Below, piece by piece: positions 15,301-26,035 of a DNA stretch of 64,000 bases (position 1 is the first letter of the stretch; each line of letters starts with the position of its first letter). The translations under genes were made by a program, and so were the position numbers. This DNA is from Symsagittifera roscoffensis (Eukaryota; Xenacoelomorpha; Acoela; Convolutidae), in NCBI RefSeq assembly GCF_963678635.1, contig NC_087063.1, forward strand, positions 1,462,073 to 1,526,072, read 5' to 3'. The notes under the pieces were generated by a model, which saw only the letters and a list, made by a program, of their open reading frames with translations, had not been told where the DNA came from and did no database searches.

Positions 15301-18300
15301 ACTTCAAGTCGAATAATTCCTTATAATGTCGTGAAATATGAGCAATTTGAAAACTTTTTTGAAGAATTTCTGAATTTCATGATCTTTCTTCACTATTTAT
15401 TGGCGCTTGCATATAATTTAAGCCTCCAAATGATGTTCCGAAAAGTAAAACATGGTTGAAGTCATTTTTCATGTTTATAATTTATGCATTTCAAAAACCG
15501 GCTGATGTTATTAACGGATGCGAATCACAAGTGGCATTGTCATGAATAACGCTTATTATGGACTAAACTTGCCAAAATTTTAGAAAAGCAACATTTTGCA
15601 GATGATTAAATAGCGTTTTGGGGTGCTTGTAAAGTTTTAATTTCGGCTTGAAGTCCCGTCGGAGGGACCACTCTATCATAGTAGTACCTAGCAGGCATGT
15701 AGACTTATTAGGTTATGGCAGGCATATTAGTCTTAATAATTACCCTGTAAAAGCCTCGTCACACCATAAAATTGATGCTTTGGGGGGGGGGGGGGGTACG
15801 GGTCTAGGACAACAAGCCGACGGGACTTCAAGCCGAAGGGACTTCAAGCCGAAATGAAAACTTTACAAGCACCCAAAACGCTATTTTATCATCTGCAAAA
15901 TGTTGCTTTTCTGAAATTTTGACAAGTTTAGTCCATAATAAGCGTTATTCATGACAATGCCACTTGTGATTCGCATCCGTTAATAACATCAGCCGGTTTT
16001 TGAAATGCATAAATTATAAACATGAAAAATGCCTTCAACCATGTTTTACTTTTCAACTTTCCGGAACATCATTTGGAAGCTTAAATTATTTGCAAACGCC
16101 AATAACTAGTGAAGAAAGATCATGAAATTCAGAAATTCTTCAAAAAAGTTATCAAATTGTTCATATTTCACGACTTTATAAGGAATTATTCGGCTTGAAG
16201 TCCCTAATTTTACAATTCGGCTTGAAGTCCCGTCGGCTTGATGTCCGGCACCCGTGGGGGACATCCAATTGCCAATTCGAACCATTTCATGTTGATCGCA
16301 TATTTAAGAAAAACGGGTTTAGTTTACATATGTTCTTCATTCGTTTTGAGCGGATAATTCGGAGTGCTGTGATAAAGACTCTGCTAGAAGTCAGTGCACA
16401 CATATTGCATGGTTTATATTATAACGATAATCTGTCCAAATCGTGGGACAGTGGTCTAGTGGTATGATTCACGCTTCGGGTGCGTGAGGTCCGGGGTTCG
16501 ATTCCCCGCTGTCCCCAGCAGATTTTTCTCAAAATATAATTTGACTTTTTTTATACATATATTTACTCTTTGTGACGTACTGGCAAATTGAATGACACAT
16601 TACAGAGGTGCGATTGTGTGGTCCCACAGCCCACATACATCTGACTAATAACAATAACGAATTACTGTAATCGTAATCATTATTTATTATAAAACCATAA
16701 TTTTCTGAGCTTCAAAGAGCTAATCTAACCGACCCGAAACCGTTTATTTGATCTTATAGCTCTTTTCTACTCCCCCTCCCAGTTTCTTGGGACCCCTCAA
16801 TTGTAACTGTATTGTCATATCTTTAATTGGATGTATTTAAATGGCGCTCATTTTTAAAATTTTTAATGGAAAAAGTCGAAAAAAGGAGAACTTTCAGTGC
16901 TTTTTATTACGTTTTCGTTCGATTCGATCTTCTGTTCTGTGTCGTTTCTTACCTTGTATCGCTCGTCATCGGGGTGTACTGCGACAGCCGAATCAGCGAG
17001 CATAGTCTCGATACGAGTGGTCGACACAATGATTGACTCGCCGCCTGAAATTCACCAACAAATCAAAGTTCGGGGCTCATGTGAACAATCTCTGGATCGG
17101 ATCTTGTTAACTATCCCCCCCCATTGGGGGGGGGGGGGTAGTTAAAAGGTACAAAATTCGTATACGCTTAACTGTTCGATTCTTTCCAGGGTGGATTCGT
17201 TACAAAAAACCATAGGGGGGATAGTTAACAAGATCCCAATCTCCCCCTAAAAGACCAAGTGAGCAGTCTCCCCCGAAATTAAATGGCAAATTCAAACCGT
17301 AAGGCCTGCATGTATTTGTACCTTTTAACTACCCGAATTTTGTACCTTTTTGTAAGCATGGGGGGGGGGTAGTTAAAAGGTACAAAATTCGTATACGCTT
17401 AACTGTTCGATTCTTTCCAAGGTGGATTCGTTACAAAAAACCATAGGGGGGATAGTTAACAAGATCCCAATCTCCCCCTAAAAGACCAAGTGAGCAGTCT
17501 CCCCCGAAATTAAATGGCAAATTCAAACCGTAAGGCCTGCATGTACTATGCTCAAACCTGATTAGCTGAAACCTAATTCTTTTAACCAAGTGAAATCTCT
17601 CTCCCCTATATCAGTTTAGGGGGGAGATTGTTGCCTTGGTCCAAGTACGGTACAAGCATGATAGTTGGGTCCTAAAATATAGATGAGTCCCCGAAGAAAT
17701 CTTGTTACGCTTAAATTCTTCGGAAATAGCCTTTGCAGGGATCTTGCAGTAAAAGCATGATAGTTGGTTTAAAAGTCTTTCATACTTGCTTTTTTCAGGG
17801 CCCCAACTATCATACTAGCGCCAATAATTTTAAGTCTTTCCCCTCTATGGTACCTTGTAACGAATTTGCCCCCTTATTAGGAAAAAATTGAACAGTTACG
17901 CATCTACAAATTTTGTACCTTGTACCGAAGTTCCTCCCCTTTTGCAAAAGGGTGAAAGCAGTAAACAATAGTAGTTGCTTTCTTGCGTTGTGGAGATTTT
18001 CATAGAGGGCTGGATCTATCTTTCATACTTGCTTTTACTAAGAACCCAACTATCATCTCGTACCCGTTCACATTTTTTTTTCAAATGGATATTCGGCCCG
18101 CAGAAAAGAGACGAGCAAGCTAAGTACAAAAAAACACTGAAAGCCGGTTACTGTGCAAGTAACACGCAACGTTCCGATCAAATTTTTTAGGAAAAAATTG
18201 TTTCACAGAAGTGTCGTTTTTTGTCCGTGCTGTGACAAATGATCTGACGATAATCGCCTGGAACTTAGGCATCTTCGACGGTCACAGTTTGTCAACAATT

Positions 18301-21300
18301 GACAAGAAAAACAAAAAAATCGAACAAAATTCCTAAGACGGCACTAAAAAATTTAGAACTGGGTAAAAGTAAAAATTCACGGCTTATCCTTCTACAGAAA
18401 GCCTGCTCGCTCAAAACTGAGCTGAAGCGCAAAAATGTTCAGCCAGTTTTTTTAGACACTGCGACATTATTTTAAAGTTTTTTTAATGTCGTTCGAATCA
18501 GTGCTGAAAAGGCTTCAATATGATACACCACTCCTACCATTCCGATGACTATTTGTTGTAAATGCTATTGCGTGGAAAACAAACTAAGCCTGCTCGCTCA
18601 CTTTATTCGCTCGAAAGTAGACCAAAACTCAATCCCATTCCGATGATTATTTGTTCTACATGACTTTGCGTGGAAAAAAAATCTAATACACACCTGAATA
18701 CAAAGTTCCTGCTCATTTTCATCAGTCGGAACAACAGCGTCTTTCTTTTCGCATAAACCAAACATAGGTGTTCCATTTTCAGAATCAAAAACTCAGTTAC
18801 ACAAAAGTAACTTTTCTTCAAAAAAAATGAGGTCTTTAGGTCAGTACTAGGTTGACGAAATTGATAAAACAGAATTTAGCTGTAAAAACTAAGATAAAAA
18901 CGCAAAAGAGTCTTATGGACACGGAGCTCACTGCTTATCTTGAATCTGCAAATAGAACAATCGGACAAAGAGTTTCGATGTATTACCAAGCACAGCATGG
19001 CAAGCTAGCCGACAGAATCAGACGAAATCAACTCAACCGAAATTAACCACAAATTTCAAACTTGCAATTGGAACAAAAATTACCGAGAACACAAAAAACC
19101 AGCTCTGTGAAGTGCAATTAAAAAAAAATAGAAATAAGCCTCGATATGGAAAAAATAAGCCTCTGCGACCTACGGCGACCTTGAGTATATGAGTCTTACG
19201 CACTAACCACTCACGCTTAATTAATCACAAACACTAGCCTCAAATAAAGCAGAGAACAGATGCTATGAAATTTCCAAATCAGATCGTCATTATAGCAAAA
19301 AATGCCACCAAACAATTTACGAGTTGGAAAAAAAACGAAGGTTCATACTAAGACACAAACGCTCGCAAATGTAATGAAGCCGTAACTGAGCTAATAAATC
19401 CTCAGTAAACGCCGTTGGACCGAGAAAAAAGAGGATGTCAGACTAAATAGCGCTTTGATTTCATTTCGAGATACTCGCTTATTGTTCCGATTATTGAAAG
19501 CGTGGAGGAACTTTGTATTCGGATCTGTTTTAGATTTTTTGTTTTTCACGCAAAATCAGGTACCACAAAAAATTATCTGACTGGATTGAAAGATATATCA
19601 TATGAAAGCCCTTACAGTCATGATTCGAACCAAATAAAAAAAATTTCTCAGTGTCGAGAACAAGCCGGTTTGAAATTTTTGATTTTTCGTCACATTTCGA
19701 GCGAATAGAGCGAGCGAGCAGGCTTATTTTATTTGCATAAAAGTTTGCAATAGCTAAATTTAAACAGTAAACTTAGTTATACTTGATTGATGGTAGTTTA
19801 CTTTCAGTATTAGAGTGCCTTTTTGAAACTAAAATTTTCAAAAATTCAAAAAACGGCACAAAAATTTTCTAGTAATTTTTCTACTTGCTTATTTAATTAT
19901 GTCTGTCGAATATACCTAATCCCTATTTTTTGATCAGCTCATTTTAGCACACCACGCCGAGAAAAAAAACGACAATAATTTGAAAAAAAATTTTCAGGCT
20001 TTGGTCGGAACATTATGTGCTACTTGCACAATAACCAACCATCCTTGTTATAAATTATGTGATTGACTTATAACTCATTTAATTATAAGTTAGATGTACG
20101 AATTATGAGACAAGTAACTACAGCTTAGCCAGAACAACTAACAACTGACAAGAACGAACTACCGCTGATAAAAACCCGTTTTTAAAATACTTGCTATCAC
20201 TAGTTTAAAAGCCACGGGAAAGTCTACCAATTTCTTTCAAACAACGAGGATCAGTTCTGAACGCATGGTTACGATATTCTCAGCAGTTTTTTGGAGTTGA
20301 GAAAATCTAGCCAGGTCCAAAACAAAATTTTCTTGTTTTGGAAATTTTTTTTTTGTTAAAAACACTTAAATGTTTCAAATGTCCTTTTGCTAAACAAAAT
20401 ACAAAATGTAATCAATGGTCGCAAGGTTATTCGATAAAGGCAAACGAAGATCATTATTTGTTACTTGAATAATAAAAAAAACAACCCATCCCAGAAAAAT
20501 AGCCAAAATGCTGCCGTTGAATGCGCATCGCTCAATTAGAGGCACAACAGAGGTTGTCCATGCACAGCTCAACAACCAAAATGATTGATTTTGCACCCAT
20601 GGATAAAATTTAATGAACGCAGCCAACAGGCAGTTGCAAAAGAGTCCATGTACGCAAGAAAACAGAAAAAAAGCTGACTTGTTTGTTTGAAAAGAACTTC
20701 ATCTTTCGAATTTCAAAAATAAACTATGATTGACATTTTTTTGAAAAAATTATCCTAAGGTGAGAAAACTGAATCAATAGATGAATATTTTACTCGGCTT
20801 GGAAATCCGAAAATTTGAAACAATTGAGAAATTAGAAGTCGATCACATTTTTCGTGACCTTTCAGGGTGGCCACAGTGAGGGAGAAATCGCACTCACTGA
20901 CGGTACTGATACTCGCACTGATGAAAATAAACGCCAGGCAATCACATTTTTTCAAAACTAGAACAGTTTTTTTTGACTTTGTGACTCAACTTTTTTCATT
21001 GCCCCAATTTTTTTACTCAACTTTTTTGGCCCAACCAATTTCTTCTTCTCATACAACCTGAAGTAACCTGAAAATATTATACTATGTGAGCCTGCTCCGA
21101 TTTTTGATTTTGAACGATTCAGTAAAGAAGCGCGATGAAAAAATAGAACTGGCACTGATATTCATTTGCTGGCACTGATATGGCACTGACAGATCACGCT
21201 TCGCACTGATTTGGCACTGACCGCCATGATACCGTGGCTACCATGCCTTTGCACTTTTGCTGTTAGATAGTGGAGTTTGCCTTTCTTTTGACAAAGGAAA

Positions 21301-24300
21301 GGTACTGAATTTAAAAAACATAGCCATTTTTTCGCGCGATTTCCTCTTTTGTAATTGGAGAGTAAATTTAGCTTTACATCAAATGAACTTGAATTAAACT
21401 CAAAAAACGCACATATACCTACGGGCTTTCATAAAAGCATTAATATGTATGAATGCATTTTCTATTATTAATAGAGCATTTTAAGACTTTGCCTAGTTCT
21501 AACTCTTAGACAAACCTTAAGAGCCAAAAAACAAGTTCGCTTAGAGCTACCTAAGTAATTTCAGAAGGTTAAAGCCGAGCTAGGTCAAACCACTGTCCTG
21601 CCGGTTAATTATACAATGAGAGCGTTTTTTAATATGTTGAGATGAATGGTTTGCACTCACTGTCCGTAGCTGAGTCTGATTCGGAATCAGAGACTACTGG
21701 GTATGCAAAGGAGGCGAGTACTCCGAACTCCACTTTGTCCTTGTATCCAGGCACCGGTAGTAGTGTCCGCCCAGCTAACTCTTTCTTATCAACCTAAAAC
21801 AAAACGCTCTCTTTTTTTTAATGTCTACTTGATGACCGTAGAAAACTCATTAGATAACACAGACCATTATCGCAATTAGTTTTCTTAAAACTTATCTCCA
21901 ATATCACAAACTTGCAAGTAATAAACACTGATCATCGTGAACCTCACGATTGCGAATTTATATATGACTGTACATCTTCTAATTACTAGCCACCACACAA
22001 AGTATGCATGCGATTATTTAAGTACCTGATACACAACTTTTAATCAATTACTGGAATAATCGGCTCTGTTGGCGTTTCCCCCACTGGTGTTTTATTATTC
22101 GTAAAATGTCATGAAAATTGGCGAGTTATTTAATTACCAAATTACAAATAAATTTTGTCTTCATCTAAAACTTCGTCAAACCCATGATGATAACACCATA
22201 ACAATGGTGCTGAAAAAATGCCGAGGAACTGCAGAGGAGGCAAATACTGGTAGTCTCATACCTCAATTTCACTGATCGCACTCTTGAGCGTGCAGGACCA
22301 ATTGACCAGTCTGTTGTCTCTGTAAATCAACTTGTCCTCGTGCAGTCTCACAAACGCCTCAACCACAGCCTTACAAAGCTTCTCGTCCATCGTAAACGCC
22401 GTTCGGTTCCAGTCAACGGAGGCGCCCATGGCCCTTATTTGGTCATAGATGATGTGTCCCTTCTCCTCCTTCCACTTCCACACATTTTCCACGAATGCTT
22501 CTCGGCCGATGTCGTGTCGGCTGACGTTCTGCTCTCGCTTCAGCTTCTTCTCTACTACTACTTGTGTGGCGATGCCAGCGTGGTCACATCCAGGCACCCA
22601 CAGAGTTCTTCGGCCACACATCCGGTGCCTAGACACAAAACTGGTCAATTACTAAAGATATCGATCTCCCTCAAATACACCAACATTTCAATTCTCGTTT
22701 TATTTGGCTGGGAGATCGGACAGTACTTTATTCTAGTCTGCTAAAGCGAGATGTGAAAAATTTAGATCCCCATGCATAATTTTTGTGCGGTACCCCAAAG
22801 GCGGCTGCAATCTAAGCAGGGTTAACTTTTGGTCACCATAATTTATGGAATTTAAGTTAGTATTTAGTTAGTACTTGCCATCTGACCAGTGTGTCCTCGA
22901 TTGATATGGTGAGTCCGTGTCCTATGTGGAGTGAGCCAGTGACATTGGGAGGGGGGATCACAATCATGAACGTGTTCTCCCCCGCCCTGTTCTCCTCACT
23001 GTACATCGCCTCCTTCCCTCCCTGAACAAACACTACATTAAATAATAAAAAGTCACCGTTTGATTCGGCTATACTTAAAATAACCCCCATGTTGTCTTTA
23101 CTAAAGAGTATCGACGCGTCTAAATAACATGAGTACTTGTTGTCGCCCACAAAATGCAGTATTTGATCCACACACAAATACACTGTCTTCATTTTAGAAA
23201 TTTCTCTCAAAATCCTAAATCATACATGTCTCTTTTCTACGATAATTTTTTATATATAAAAAAACTCTTTATTGTTTGAAAATCATATATTAAAAATGAA
23301 TAGATCATAGATTATGTACATTGCTAAAACAAAAAAAAATTAAATAGTCTAATAACATCTAACATTAAAATGAATACACAAGAACATCGCTATTTGTAAG
23401 ACAATTTAAATTATTCCACGAGACCTTTCCATAGGCTGCATTTGTTTTATTTTTATATACACCAAAGCACGCGGTATATAACAAAAAAATACGCTGCAGA
23501 ATAAAATTGGCCCTCGTTAAACTTTGATAATAAAATGGAATAGACTGTGACCTTGTACTCTGGCGTGAACATGCCCTGTTTCTCCCACCAGGGGTACCAA
23601 GCTGCCTCCACGTATTTGGGACTGTAGGAGTCCGGGAACTGAGAGAGGTCCTTGAACTCCCCCGCCGGAGTGTCCTTGTCATACACAGTCACTGCTGTCT
23701 TCTTGTCCTCCTTTTCTTTCTCCTTTTTCTTCTTCGGCGCCTCCTGGTCGCCTTAATAAACACCATATGATCCTCTTTTATGCAGATACACAATGCATCA
23801 TCAATAAATTCATTTGGCTGAATATTAAAATAAAATACGGAACGTATTTAAAATAAATAGACAGACGCTTTGTCTGCCCATATGGGCTCTTTTCAGTTCC
23901 CCCTTTGATTTTTTTTCAGAAACTCAATTTATGAATGTCTATTTGAAATTACTTTTGTTTTAAACTGCATTCAAACGTTTTAGATAAAACAAATTTTTAC
24001 ATTTCTTACATGCAAAATGCGGTGTGAACAATTTTTGAGCTTAGTTTTGTATTTTTACGAGGGGTTGGGAAACTGGAAAAGAGCCCCCATAGGTAACAAG
24101 CATAGTTTCTCATTATTCTAACATATGATAAAACTGAGCATTCACACATCGACTTTCAAACAATCCCCTCTTGGTTGTCTAAAATTTACGAAGACAAGCA
24201 GTTACCAGTGTTGACCGCAGAACAAAATTATCGGCTGCTGCTAGAGCAAAATCAGAGAACGAAAGAAGGAAATCAACCATGTGATATGAAGATCTCTTCA

Positions 24301-24520
24301 AACCTTGTGCCGGTTGGGCGGCGGTGGTTTTCTTCTGCTGCTTCGCTTTGAACTTCTCCAGCTTGGCCTGCTTCTCCGCCTCCTTCTTCAGCTGCTTCTC
24401 TGTCTTCTCAACCACCCCTCCCCTTCCTCCTCCTTCCTTGTTCCCATTTGTGGTTCCATCGCCTTGGGCTTCAAAGGCACCATTGGCTGTTACAGGTTTC
24501 ATTTCACTGGTCTCAGACAT
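310..24520 (-). CDS. VARS1: Cytosolic valyl-tRNA synthetase, 16 exons, 3' end off the left edge
   Basis: Charges tRNA-Val with valine and edits mischarged threonine; class I synthetase. Exons on the minus strand, all phases consistent: 24304-24520, 23552-23751, 22879-23021, 22262-22628, 21661-21793, 16953-17044, 10190-10426, 9582-9727, 8403-8622, 8006-8114, 6932-7128, 6292-6468, 5350-5580, 4813-4971, 2228-2464, 310-427. They total 2983 bases, about 994 codons. Seen: a Lys-rich N-terminus, the HIGH motif in exon 3 (GSLHIGHGL), editing-domain residues STTRIETML in exon 6, and the KMSKS motif as KISKS in exon 12. The start is the ATG at 24520. The glutathione-transferase-like domain of vertebrate VARS1 is absent, as in yeast. 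Introns 3 and 13 have GC donors. The C-terminal ~130 residues, including the tRNA-binding coiled coil, should lie left of position 1. The introns carry the repeats listed separately. Confidence 0.95.
440..810 (+). repeat. Dispersed AT-rich repeat family, copy 1
   Basis: One of several diverged copies of a 350-400 base repeat. Shared landmarks in order are CATAGCCAACA..AGTTGG, AATGAACGCAAGGAAA, AATTTATGATTGACA, GGATCAATAGGT and GATAGTGGAGTTTGCCTTCC. I see no coding potential and no clear terminal repeats. Shorter fragments lie near 1290-1500, 2000-2210, 4650-4720 and 7670-7770. Confidence 0.7.
1782..1850 (-). repeat. tRNA-like SINE head or tRNA relic
   Basis: Reading the minus strand, a B-box-like GGTTCGACGCC follows an A-box-like region by the distance seen in tRNAs. 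Stems do not pair well enough for a working tRNA. Confidence 0.4.
2763..2834 (-). repeat. tRNA-like SINE head
   Basis: The minus strand has AGGTTCGATTCC (B box), preceded about 40 bases upstream by GTGGAGCAGATG (A-box-like). A diverged relative of the module at 31200. Confidence 0.45.
2865..3245 (+). repeat. Dispersed AT-rich repeat family, copy 2
   Basis: Shares the ordered landmarks of the copy at 440, including AATGAACGC, AATTTATGATTG, GAATCAATAGGT, AAGTCGATCACGTTTTTCGTGA and GTAGTGGAGTCTGCC. Confidence 0.7.
4388..4462 (-). repeat. tRNA-like SINE head
   Basis: The minus strand reads TAGCGTAGAGG (A-box-like), then GGTTCGAACC (B box) about 40 bases later. The acceptor ends do not pair convincingly. 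Confidence 0.45.
5661..5749. repeat. 44-base-arm hairpin
   Basis: Two 44-base arms (5661-5704 and 5706-5749) are inverted copies with about four mismatches and a one-base loop. It lies in the synthetase intron, 80-170 bases before the acceptor of the exon at 5350-5580. Confidence 0.9.
7241..7565. mobile_element. hAT-type MITE with exact 8-bp target duplication
   Basis: Terminal inverted repeats begin CAGGGGCGGAT at the left and end ATCCGCCCCTG at the right. The flanks are the exact 8-base duplication GATGCAGT (7233-7240 and 7566-7573). It has no coding capacity and contains long G and C runs. CAGGGG ends with 8-base duplications are typical of hAT elements. It is inserted in the synthetase intron between the exons at 8006 and 6932. 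Confidence 0.93.
8722..9115 (+). repeat. Dispersed AT-rich repeat family, copy 3
   Basis: The fullest copy seen. It runs from AATGAACGCAAGG through AATTTATGATGG, AGAAGTCGATCACG and GATAGTGGATTTTGCC to AAATTGAGCGTAAGC. Confidence 0.7.
12276..12685. mobile_element. Second copy of the CAGGGGCGGAT MITE, inverted, one end lost
   Basis: Starts CAGGGGCGGATCTAG and shares blocks with 7241-7565 in reverse order (GGCGCGCGCTCCC, GCGCCAAAGGCGCC, a long G run). The far terminal repeat is missing or too diverged to see. Confidence 0.75.
12980..13970 (+). mobile_element. 991-bp hAT element, internally decayed
   Basis: Ends are CAGGGATGTAAAGAAATAAC at the left and, inverted, CAGGGGTGTAAAAAATAAAT at the right. 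The flanks are the exact 8-base duplication GGTGGAGG (12972-12979 and 13971-13978). It encloses a broken hAT transposase fragment. Precise ends with a broken gene make it a non-autonomous copy. Confidence 0.93.
13129..13800 (+). pseudogene. hAT transposase C-terminal fragment, broken
   Basis: Fragments in shifting frames. First comes a [13 protein letters not shown]-like block; then [15 protein letters not shown] (about 13375-13425); then, from 13665, [20 protein letters not shown], which matches the hAT dimerisation region around the CERLFS signature. Stops at 13282 and 13623 and frame changes rule out a product. The N-terminal catalytic part is missing. Confidence 0.75.
15249..16253. mobile_element. 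Foldback element: 1-kb palindrome
   Basis: Arms at 15249-15662 and 15817-16253 are near-identical inverted copies around a 154-base spacer with a 17-base G run. The outer ends are GGGTGCCGGACAT and its complement. Short internal repeats of ACTTCAAGCCGA recur near both ends of each arm. Long internally repetitive inverted arms fit a Foldback-type transposon. No target duplication is evident. A related short stretch lies near 45375-45425. Confidence 0.85.
16445..16516 (+). tRNA. tRNA-Pro (anticodon CGG)
   Basis: All four arms fit. The acceptor GGGACAG pairs with CTGTCCC, the anticodon stem is CACGC/GCGTG around loop TTCGGGT (anticodon CGG), and the T stem is CGGGG/CCCCG around TTCGATT. A box TGGTCTAGTGG and B box GGTTCGATTCC are intact. 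There is no intron. It lies inside the valyl-tRNA synthetase intron on the opposite strand. It is far better preserved than the tRNA-like SINE modules elsewhere, so I read it as functional. Confidence 0.93.
16523..16527 (+). terminator. RNA polymerase III terminator
   Basis: A run of five T begins seven bases after the discriminator base of tRNA-Pro. Confidence 0.75.
17098..17545. repeat. 231-base-spaced direct duplication with C/G-run hairpins
   Basis: Bases 17138-17314 recur at 17369-17545 with about one mismatch. Each unit contains GGGGTAGTTAAAAGGTAC at its start and GGGGGGATAGTTAACAAGATC within. The latter is the inverted copy of GATCTTGTTAACTATCCCCCC at 17099-17119. Confidence 0.9.
17593..18060. 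repeat. Cluster of short inverted repeats
   Basis: Contains a C/G hairpin (CTCTCCCCTATA..TTTAGGGGGGAGA). It also has AGCATGATAGTTGG near 17650 and 17755, with the inverted CCAACTATCAT near 17804 and 18048. The phrase TTTCATACTTGCTTTT occurs twice here and, inverted, near 14140. No coding sequence is seen. Confidence 0.6.
19120..19290 (-). repeat. tRNA-derived SINE copy
   Basis: The minus strand has a diverged tRNA-like head (GAGTGGTTAGTGCGTAAGACTC) followed by a body ending GGCTTATTTCTA. Head and body match the copies near 45600 and 46400. Confidence 0.55.
20610..21310 (+). repeat. Dispersed AT-rich repeat family, copy 4, interrupted
   Basis: The left part (20610-20862) and right part (21246-about 21310) together match the copy at 8722. 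The order is AATGAACGC, then AGAAGTCGATCAC..TTCGTGA, then GATAGTGGAGTTTGCC. A 383-base element splits it. Confidence 0.75.
20863..21245. mobile_element. 383-bp MITE nested in a dispersed repeat
   Basis: The ends are CAGGGTGGCCAC and, inverted, CATGGTAGCCAC (10 of 12 match). Flanks are CCTTT on both sides (20858-20862 and 21246-21250). The intact repeat copy at 8722 gives the empty-site structure and supports these borders. The element has no coding sequence but is rich in ACTGA/GGCACTGAT repeats. Confidence 0.85.
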
Positions 24521-25210
24521 TCTTATTTCCAACTAACTCTCACTCTCGTCAACCGGAGAGAACACAAACCTATCTGAAGAGAAAACATTTTCAAAAGTGT
24601 TTGTCCTTTTCGTTGAGAAAACAGGCCGAAAAATGAGGGCGCTATGTGGAAGAATTTGACCAAAAAAAAATCTTTTTTTTTCGGCGCGCGCTCTATAAGT
24701 AATGGCGCCTTTAGAAAAGTTTCGGGCGAAAATGGACGTAGTAAAATAAAACCGAAAGGGTAGCTTTTGGAAGGTGAGGTCTACATCTGCTCCTGTATTT
24801 CTTATTATTAACCTAGCTAAAATCAAGCACCTGAATTAACTATTTTTAAATGTTTCAATTTCTATGCGTTGTTTAATAAGCATTTAAAAATATAAAAATT
24901 GATTGAGTGAAACCTTTTAATTTGAAACTGAATAAAACGTATCTTCAGAAGACTCAAGGCACAATTTACAAGGATTCAAATCTGTAGGCTCATTCATATA
25001 GAGGCCAGTTTCAAGAGAGTTGGTTCAAGCTAAGCGGAGTCCACCAATCACATGAAGATGTGCAACTAGCTGCTGTGATAAAACTTCAGTCTTCGACTGT
25101 CAACAAGAACATCGAGATAATTGAACCAAAAGGAATAGGAAACTCAAGGTTGATAACTCATCCCTGTCCTTCTCCTCTCTCTCTCTCTCTCCCTGACCTG
25201 AACTTGACCT
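24521..25210. other. Intergenic stretch between VARS1 and eL41 copy A
   Basis: Holds the presumed synthetase 5' leader (24521 rightwards) and, at about 24622-24790, a truncated copy of the CAGGGGCGGAT MITE (shared blocks GGCGCGCGCTC and GGCGCCTTTAGAAAAG). No further gene is seen. Confidence 0.7.
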
Positions 25211-25288
25211 CTACTTTGACCTCTCCCTCATCTTCCTCCTCTTCTTCTTCAGTCTCCTCACTCGCTTCTTCTTCCACTTGTCTCTCAT
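25211..25288 (-). CDS. RPL41: Ribosomal protein eL41, copy A
   Basis: Encodes the 25-residue, Arg/Lys-rich large-subunit protein eL41, a single helix at the subunit bridge. The frame begins MRDKWKKKRV and ends RKMRERSK before TAG. I count about 20 of 25 residues identical to the vertebrate protein as I know it, at exactly the family length. The ATG is 25288. An acceptor (TTTTTCAG) lies 8 bases upstream, and a matching donor (TGCAG/GTATGT) at 25976 defines a non-coding first exon and a 679-base intron (25297-25975). Copy B encodes the identical protein with synonymous differences, so selection has kept both. Confidence 0.95.
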   Translation of the reverse strand: MRDKWKKKRVRRLKKKRRKMRERSK

Positions 25289-25975
25289 TGCTGCTTCTGA
25301 AAAACAAATAAGTTGAAAGAAAAACATTCGCTTATTAAACCCAGTTGATCTTTTTGACTGAAATACTGAATAGTTGTAGCAGTTCAATTGGAGCAAAAAT
25401 ACCGCAAATACAAAGCCTGTACTGCAAGGAGTCGAAAATTACAGCGTAGGAGGGTTAGATCTGGTGTGATGAAAGGATTTGAACGAAAGCCTAGAACTTG
25501 AACATATACAATAGTAGAAATAAATTAGATAAAATGATAAGCAAAAAAAAAAACAAAAAATCAAATTTTTTTAAATTAAAAAGATTTTTTTTCAGAAGGC
25601 GCTAAAAAAAACTTCCGATACTAATTTAATGGAAGAAAACTACATTTTCAGGAGTTAGCTTGAATTATAATACTTAGAATTTAAAATATAAGACTATTAG
25701 AAGACCTACTCTCTAGCTTTGATCGCTCGAAATTAGATTAAAACTCAAAAAAACTGTTTTATTGACGCCTGGGGACATTGAGCAGATATATATTCAAAAA
25801 GCAACTGTAAGCAACTATATTCAAAAAAGTCAATGGAAGAAAACAACTTTCAAATTTAACCACAGAGGCGAAGCAGAGCTTCGCACCACTTGTGATATAA
25901 AATGAATGACTATCACCTGCACCTGCACAAGTGAATTACCTGCACCTTTACAACTACAGGCGATACAAAACATAC

Positions 25976-26035
25976 CTGCAAAACAACACATTCATAGCAT
26001 GACAATCTAGCCGCCAGAAATGGAGATAAGAGCTG
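25976..26035 (-). promoter_or_regulatory. eL41 copy A first exon and promoter-proximal element
   Basis: Untranslated exon 1 ends at the donor at 25976. TCTGGCGGCTAG (26018-26007 on the minus strand) is identical in copy B at almost the same distance from the donor, within otherwise diverged sequence. Exact start of transcription is not determinable. Confidence 0.6.

Noticed and set aside
25455-25530. C/D-box snoRNA in the eL41 copy A intron
   Set aside because: A GTGATGA C-box-like motif is on the wrong strand for the host intron and no CTGA D box follows at usable distance.
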